Part shown: one piece after another, positions 63,046-64,000 of the stretch | Layout of the letters: each line of letters starts with the position of its first letter | Numbering within the stretch: the stretch's first letter is position 1 | Source of the DNA: Bacteroidota bacterium | Lineage (GTDB): Bacteria; Bacteroidota; Ignavibacteria; Ignavibacteriales; Ignavibacteriaceae | Assembly: GCA_021824145.1 (NCBI GenBank) | Contig: JAKALM010000006.1 | Span: 119,972 to 183,971, forward strand | Length of the DNA stretch: 64,000 nt | Reading direction: 5' to 3' | The notes under the pieces: model-generated | The model's database searches: none | What the model was told of the DNA's origin: nothing | The model's input: the letters and a program-made list of their open reading frames with translations, nothing else | Program-made: the position numbers and the translations under genes

Positions 63046-64000
63046 ATGTTAAATCTTCTAATTATTGATGATAGTGTTCCCTTTTTAAATGATGTTGAGC
63101 TTTTGCTGAATGATAGGTATAATATCTTTAAAGCAGAAAATGGAAAGAAGGGATTGAAAATATTAAAGAAGGAGAACATTTCTCTAGTGCTTCTGGATTT
63201 AAAGCTGCCTGATATTTATGGGCTCGAAGTCCTTAATCAAATTCATAATGAAATTGATCCTTATTTGCCGGTAATTATTGTAACAGACTATGGAGACATA
63301 GTAACAGCAGTTAAAGCAATGCAATCCGGTGCTTTTGATTTTGTTCAGAAAGATTTTAACCGCGAGCTGCTGAATCAAAAAATTATTAAAGCATTAGAAG
63401 ACCGTGAACTAAACATAAGTCTAAAAGTTTTAAAAGAAACAGTTAATGAACATTACGACAAGCTGATTACTTCCAGCAAAGCAATGCATGCTTTAAATTT
63501 TGAGATAACAAAATATGCGCAGCAAAATGTTGATGTTCTAATCCAAGGCGAAACGGGAGTAGGGAAAGATATAATAGCTTACGAAATTCATAAGCGAAGC
63601 AAAAGAGCAGATAAAATATTTGTCCAAGTTCCACTTCATACATTGAGCGAAACCTTGATAGAATCAGAATTGTTCGGATACGAAAAAGGTGCATTCTCCG
63701 GCGCTGATTCTGCAAAGATGGGAAAATTTGAAGCTTCAAATGGAGGAACAATTTATTTCCCAGAAATTTCAGAGATAAATGAAAAATTGCAGTTAAAGCT
63801 TTTATATTTTATGCAGTATAAATCAATTAATAAAGTGGGGCAGGGCAGCAACAAAAGCATTAATCTTGATGTTAAGATTATTATGGCTTCAAATAAAAAT
63901 TTGAATGATCTAGTAGAGCAAGGAAAACTGAGAGAAGATTTTTATTATCGTATAAGTGCTGTTACTTTAGATGTTCCTCCATTGCGTAATCGGAAAGATG
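63046..64000 (+). CDS. NtrC-family sigma-54 response regulator, 3' end cut by window
   Basis: 318 complete codons are visible from ATG 63046 (GGAGA eight bases upstream); the frame is open to the window end. Receiver domain: IIDDSVPFLND, Asp51 in LVLLDLKLPDIYG, Thr in VIIVTDYGD, Lys in FVQKDF. The AAA+ domain begins with Walker A GETGVGKD, then the sigma-54-contacting GAFSGA loop (residues 215-220; usually GAFTGA), and the sensor region REDFYYRISAVTLDVPPLR. The DNA-binding helix-turn-helix lies beyond 64000. It starts about 60 bases after the FG-GAP kinase, so the two form a two-component pair that should activate sigma-54 promoters. Confidence 0.95.
   Translation, partial: MLNLLIIDDSVPFLNDVELLLNDRYNIFKAENGKKGLKILKKENISLVLLDLKLPDIYGLEVLNQIHNEIDPYLPVIIVTDYGDIVTAVKAMQSGAFDFVQKDFNRELLNQKIIKALEDRELNISLKVLKETVNEHYDKLITSSKAMHALNFEITKYAQQNVDVLIQGETGVGKDIIAYEIHKRSKRADKIFVQVPLHTLSETLIESELFGYEKGAFSGADSAKMGKFEASNGGTIYFPEISEINEKLQLKLLYFMQYKSINKVGQGSNKSINLDVKIIMASNKNLNDLVEQGKLREDFYYRISAVTLDVPPLRNRKD

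Overview
The window is AT-rich bacterial DNA from a member of the Bacteroidota/Chlorobiota group, most probably an Ignavibacteria lineage. Several secreted proteins end in the 'QNYPNPFNP...' type A sorting domain of the type IX secretion system (T9SS). A PorV/PorQ-like outer-membrane protein is present. The clearest promoters fit the Bacteroidota pattern (TTG, about 20 nt, TAnnTTTG). No rRNA, tRNA, CRISPR array, phage or transposase gene was seen.

Region by region: 1-11784 is a secretion block on the + strand. It holds a truncated fibronectin-like protein, a PorV-like protein, a TIG-domain lipoprotein, a T9SS beta-propeller protein, two paralogous family-10-like glycosyl hydrolases and a HExxH metalloprotease-like protein; the last four carry T9SS tails. 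11990-27449 is mostly housekeeping: def-fmt, a transsulfuration group (cystathionine beta-synthase plus two Cys/Met-metabolism PLP enzymes), an orphan DNA methyltransferase overlapping xseA, xseB, dxs, an oxidoreductase, a PhoB/PhoR-like two-component pair, rplU-rpmA and malate dehydrogenase. 27702-34417 is all on the - strand: an anti-sigma-factor-like ATPase, an outer-membrane protein of unknown role, a fibronectin lipoprotein, an MBL/beta-CASP RNase-like enzyme and a sensor kinase with a solute-binding sensor domain. 34760-39705 is nuoABCDEF, interrupted between nuoD and nuoE by a frameshifted four-helix-bundle gene bracketed by inverted repeats. 39785-48596 has ferritin, a UvrD/PcrA helicase, a PPi-type phosphofructokinase, a 1231-residue T9SS repeat protein and an unlisted 40-residue membrane peptide. 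48641-56450 has an SDR enzyme, a three-gene SGNH hydrolase / acyl carrier protein / MBOAT cassette, a D-amino-acid-aminotransferase-like enzyme and a family B DNA polymerase. 56679-64000 is a signalling block: two tandem receiver-adenylate cyclases, a very large FG-GAP/ASPIC-UnbV sensor fused to a histidine-kinase ATPase, and a truncated sigma-54 response regulator.

The most unusual items are: (1) the four-helix-bundle gene between nuoD and nuoE, flanked by inverted copies of a hexamer-phased AAGNNN repeat that also occurs as solo arrays upstream of three other genes; (2) the FG-GAP/ASPIC sensor kinase with its sigma-54 partner; (3) the SGNH-ACP-MBOAT cassette, which resembles a Dlt system lacking its ligase. 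Domain and family names come from reading motifs by eye; no database search was run.
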